From Gammaproteobacteria bacterium (lineage in GTDB: Bacteria > Pseudomonadota > Gammaproteobacteria > Arenicellales > JAOTYS01), in contig JAOTYS010000180.1 of assembly GCA_029861795.1 (NCBI GenBank), positions 1 through 8,600 on the forward strand: a stretch of DNA of 8,600 nt, given 5' to 3'. Shown piece by piece: positions 7,603-8,600 of the stretch. Below the pieces are notes generated by a model, which ran no database searches, had not been told where the DNA came from, and saw nothing but the letters and a program-made list of their open reading frames with translations. The position numbers and the translations under genes were made by a program. Numbering within the stretch: position 1 is the first letter of the stretch; each line of letters starts with the position of its first letter.

Positions 7603-8520
7603 CTAACGCAATATTCTATTTAGATTTGCAACATTGTCCTGCATTGTGTCCAGAAAACTGCCACTGTCGCAACTATTGGCGCACGGATCGAACACAATGC
7701 TCTCGATGCCTAATGAACGGAGCCGATCAATCGACGCCTGAAGTGGCGCACCTTCCCAAATCATAGTGGCGGCGGGATGATCGATCAGAATCTGTTGCAT
7801 TTCGGCCCACTGTTCCTCACTCGGCTCTTCATCGGGTTCCCACAGTACGCTTTGGATGTTCAAGCCATATCGCCGGGCCAAGTATTGGTAGATTGGGTGC
7901 GATGCCACCAACGGCTGCTCGGCGCTGGCAGATGCCGCTGCCTTGATCTGCTTGTCGAGCGCTAGTAGATCCTTCTCCAGGGCTTTGTAGTTGCGCTCAA
8001 AATCGGTTTTATGATCAGGATCGATACGACTCAGGGCGCCCGCGATGGCCCTTGCTTGTTGCGCGGCTTGGGAGAAATCCAGCCAAGTGCTAAAGAAAGT
8101 GCCTGCGTGGGAATGCTCCCCTTCGAGCCCATGGCTGTGGGTTGTTGCATCAGAGACGGTGAGGTAACGATTTTTGAAATCTTTGGAGGTGTCCACTAAT
8201 TTTAGTCGTGGCAAACTCACCTTGTTGATCCACCTCGCATAATCGGCACCATTTAGCAGAATCAAATCGGCTTGCTGGTATTGAACGATGGTTTCAGCAT
8301 TAGGCATCCAAAAGGCAGGATCGACATCAGGAGTTGCCGGAAAGACCACATTGGCATGCTCGCCAGCGATACGCTCAGCAAAATATTTGAGTGGGTAGTT
8401 GACCGTGTAGATAGTCAGCGGTCCGGCAGCGAGAGGTGATGTAGAACAGAAAAGCAGAGTCAATATCCAAGTCTTGGGGGCCAACATAAAGCTCTTCGCT
8501 TTCTTGTTGAGCTGAGTCAT
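7603..8520 (-). CDS. ZnuA-like metal ABC transporter substrate-binding protein
   Basis: This 305-residue protein is a predicted periplasmic metal-binding component (cluster A-I, ZnuA/TroA family) of a zinc or manganese importer. After a signal peptide (hydrophobic 18-31, likely cleaved near PLAAG), the family layout is visible: TIYTVNYPLKYFAERIAG, the ADLILLNGADYARWI segment, a His-rich loop at 126-138 (THSHGLEGEHSH), a central long helix at about 165-200, ASHPIYQYLARRYGL with His208, IWEGAP with Glu256, and VFDP with Asp278. The usual first ligand motif (H in a PHxxxP-like turn) reads PDVDPAFWMP, and the usual second (DPHxWLD) reads FSTWLD, so two histidines are missing. Cys280 and Cys284 could pair. 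I chose the ATG at 8520; the ATG at 8487 also gives a signal peptide, and a TTG at 8550 is less likely. The ATPase and permease partners are not in the window. Confidence 0.82.
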   Translation of the reverse strand: MTQLNKKAKSFMLAPKTWILTLLFCSTSPLAAGPLTIYTVNYPLKYFAERIAGEHANVVFPATPDVDPAFWMPNAETIVQYQQADLILLNGADYARWINKVSLPRLKLVDTSKDFKNRYLTVSDATTHSHGLEGEHSHAGTFFSTWLDFSQAAQQARAIAGALSRIDPDHKTDFERNYKALEKDLLALDKQIKAAASASAEQPLVASHPIYQYLARRYGLNIQSVLWEPDEEPSEEQWAEMQQILIDHPAATMIWEGAPLQASIDRLRSLGIESIVFDPCANSCDSGSFLDTMQDNVANLNRILR

Positions 8521-8600
8521 CGAATACAAAGCTCGGACAGACACGAACAAATAGGTCTAGCTAGCGGTTGATGATAGATGAATCGAGTCGGATATCGGCG
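8521..8600. other. Upstream region of the metal-binding protein gene
   Basis: These 80 bases lie upstream of the chosen start and run to the window edge. I find no convincing -35/-10 pair and no Zur-like operator. The only small symmetry is CTAGCTAG near 8557-8564. Whether a further gene of the importer lies beyond the edge cannot be seen. Confidence 0.4.

Overview
The window looks like chromosomal DNA of a Gram-negative bacterium, most likely a gammaproteobacterium outside the enterics. This rests on a complete tripartite RND efflux operon with an outer membrane channel, lipoproteins with clear lipoboxes, moderately high GC by eye, and a palindromic repeat of a type I remember from proteobacterial genomes. 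No search was run, so the taxonomy is an inference.

Layout. Bases 1-4998 (+) hold the efflux operon in the order outer membrane channel (5' end cut off by the window), periplasmic adaptor lipoprotein, inner membrane RND permease, with gaps of 68 and 43 bp. Bases 4999-5138 are intergenic and hold a nested palindromic element ending two bases before the next start codon. Bases 5139-5798 (+) encode a small potassium channel with a TLGYGD selectivity filter and no cytoplasmic regulatory domain. Bases 5799-6093 separate convergent genes and show no gene. Bases 6094-7497 (-) encode a patatin-like phospholipase lipoprotein. Bases 7603-8520 (-) encode a ZnuA-like metal-binding protein of an ABC importer whose ATPase and permease are not in the window. 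The last 80 bases hold no recognisable gene.

How the parts fit. The three efflux proteins should form one pump: the permease takes up substrate and exchanges protons, the adaptor bridges the periplasm, and the outer membrane protein gives the exit duct. The channel, lipase and metal-binding protein are all envelope proteins, but nothing in the sequence ties them to the pump or to one another beyond adjacency.

I do not see an undescribed multi-gene system here. The points worth a second look are the palindromic element before the channel gene, the metal-binding protein that lacks two of the usual histidine ligands, and variant residues at functional sites of the permease and the lipase.
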